Shown in pieces: positions 63,672 through 64,000 of a stretch of DNA of 64,000 nt (position 1 is its first letter; every line of letters starts with the position of its first letter). The stretch comes from Ignavibacteriales bacterium (GTDB taxonomy: Bacteria; Bacteroidota; Ignavibacteria; Ignavibacteriales; Melioribacteraceae), in the NCBI GenBank assembly GCA_026390775.1, contig JAPLFF010000003.1:62001-126000 (forward strand). Reading direction: 5' to 3'. Both the position numbers and the translations under genes were made by a program. A model generated the notes under the pieces. It was not told the DNA's origin. It saw only the letters and a program-made list of their open reading frames with translations, and ran no database searches.

Positions 63672-64000
63672 TCAAACGCGTATGATCTGATAATTCTTAT
63701 AACCAAGATAGATTTCCCGGGCTGCAGTTTTTACAACAGTTGCAGTTGGAACTGCAAGAAGCATCCCGAAAACGCCAAGTGTTTCGCTTCCAATAAGGAT
63801 TAATAAAATTATTACAAGCGGATGCATATCGGTACTTTTAGAAAAAACATTTGGCTGAATAAAACCGTTATCAATTAAATATATACATGCGAACATAAAA
63901 AGAATACTTGGTATCATTGAGAAATCACCAAATTGAATTATCGAAATAATAATTGCAGGAATGCCGCCAATTATCGGGCCGAAGTATGGAATTAGATGTC
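63672..64000 (-). CDS. AI-2E family (PerM-like) membrane permease, C-terminal part
   Basis: The 5' part lies beyond the window; about 109 codons are visible. PYFGPIIGGIPAIIISII, then VIILLILIGSETLGVFGMLLAVPTATVVKTAAREIYLGY, is the characteristic C-terminus of the AI-2E/PerM permease family. Members export various solutes or ions; the name is historical. It is transcribed on the minus strand toward the beta-CASP gene. Confidence 0.92.
   Translation of the reverse strand, partial: HLIPYFGPIIGGIPAIIISIIQFGDFSMIPSILFMFACIYLIDNGFIQPNVFSKSTDMHPLVIILLILIGSETLGVFGMLLAVPTATVVKTAAREIYLGYKNYQIIRV

Noticed and set aside
1-64000. tRNA or rRNA genes
   Set aside because: No T-arm/acceptor combination other than the tmRNA and no rRNA-like conserved stretch was seen by eye; a covariance search could still find a divergent tRNA.

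Overview
The window is a densely packed, AT-rich stretch of a Gram-negative bacterial chromosome. It carries outer-membrane-type secreted proteins, paired LptF/LptG lipopolysaccharide-export permeases, many lipoproteins and TPR proteins, a Bacteroidota-style tmRNA tag (GEYNYALAA) and a futalosine-type MqnA-like protein. Together these suggest the Bacteroidota/Chlorobiota/Ignavibacteriota group, most likely an Ignavibacteria-like organism. That placement is inferred from gene style; no 16S gene is present.

Layout. 1-1.8 kb: translation operon (KH-domain protein, rimM, trmD, rplS) closed by a terminator. 1.8-6.7 kb: an MqnA-like protein facing a minus-strand operon of an adenosine-deaminase-family protein, an unknown protein, urocanate hydratase and a SerA-like dehydrogenase. 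6.9-8.7 kb: a TPR protein with a BamE-like insert and a DUF3467 protein. 8.8-15.4 kb: an envelope-to-cyclase cluster (secreted protein, FecR protein, beta-barrel-like protein, CHASE2-adenylate cyclase). 15.4-17.8 kb: two LptF/G permeases. 18-22 kb: M20 dipeptidase, lipoprotein, YgfZ and PduO cobalamin adenosyltransferase, then the tmRNA gene. 22.8-33 kb: OmpA protein, dapF, PHP protein, TPR protein, efp-accB-accC-gcvH, guaA, radC. 33-40.5 kb: coiled-coil lipoprotein, LysM protein, phoH (apparently with an ACG start), mazG, RidA, LytR_C protein, rsfS, argS, xdhC.

40.5-44.9 kb is the accessory-looking island. Large palindromic repeats and a duplicated leader surround a lipoprotein gene, followed by a HerA-like ATPase translationally coupled to an unusual protein. 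That protein has the N-terminal DGS segment of a NurA nuclease joined to a DNA methyltransferase. I consider this the best candidate for an undescribed system, probably DNA modification or defence.

44.9-49 kb is a minus-strand run (surE, a VWA membrane protein, bacteriohemerythrin, comF). 49.2-56.9 kb is a plus-strand operon: secreted protein, a second and apparently solitary DNA methyltransferase, xseA, xseB, dxs, a Gfo/Idh/MocA oxidoreductase and a PhoB/PhoR-like two-component pair. 57-64 kb holds rplU-rpmA, mdh, an RsbW-like kinase, an outer-membrane-like protein, an Fn3 lipoprotein, a beta-CASP metallo-beta-lactamase RNase-like protein and a truncated AI-2E family permease.

Non-ATG starts are frequent and several are supported by well-placed Shine-Dalgarno sequences. 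All functional statements come from reading motifs by eye; no database search was run.
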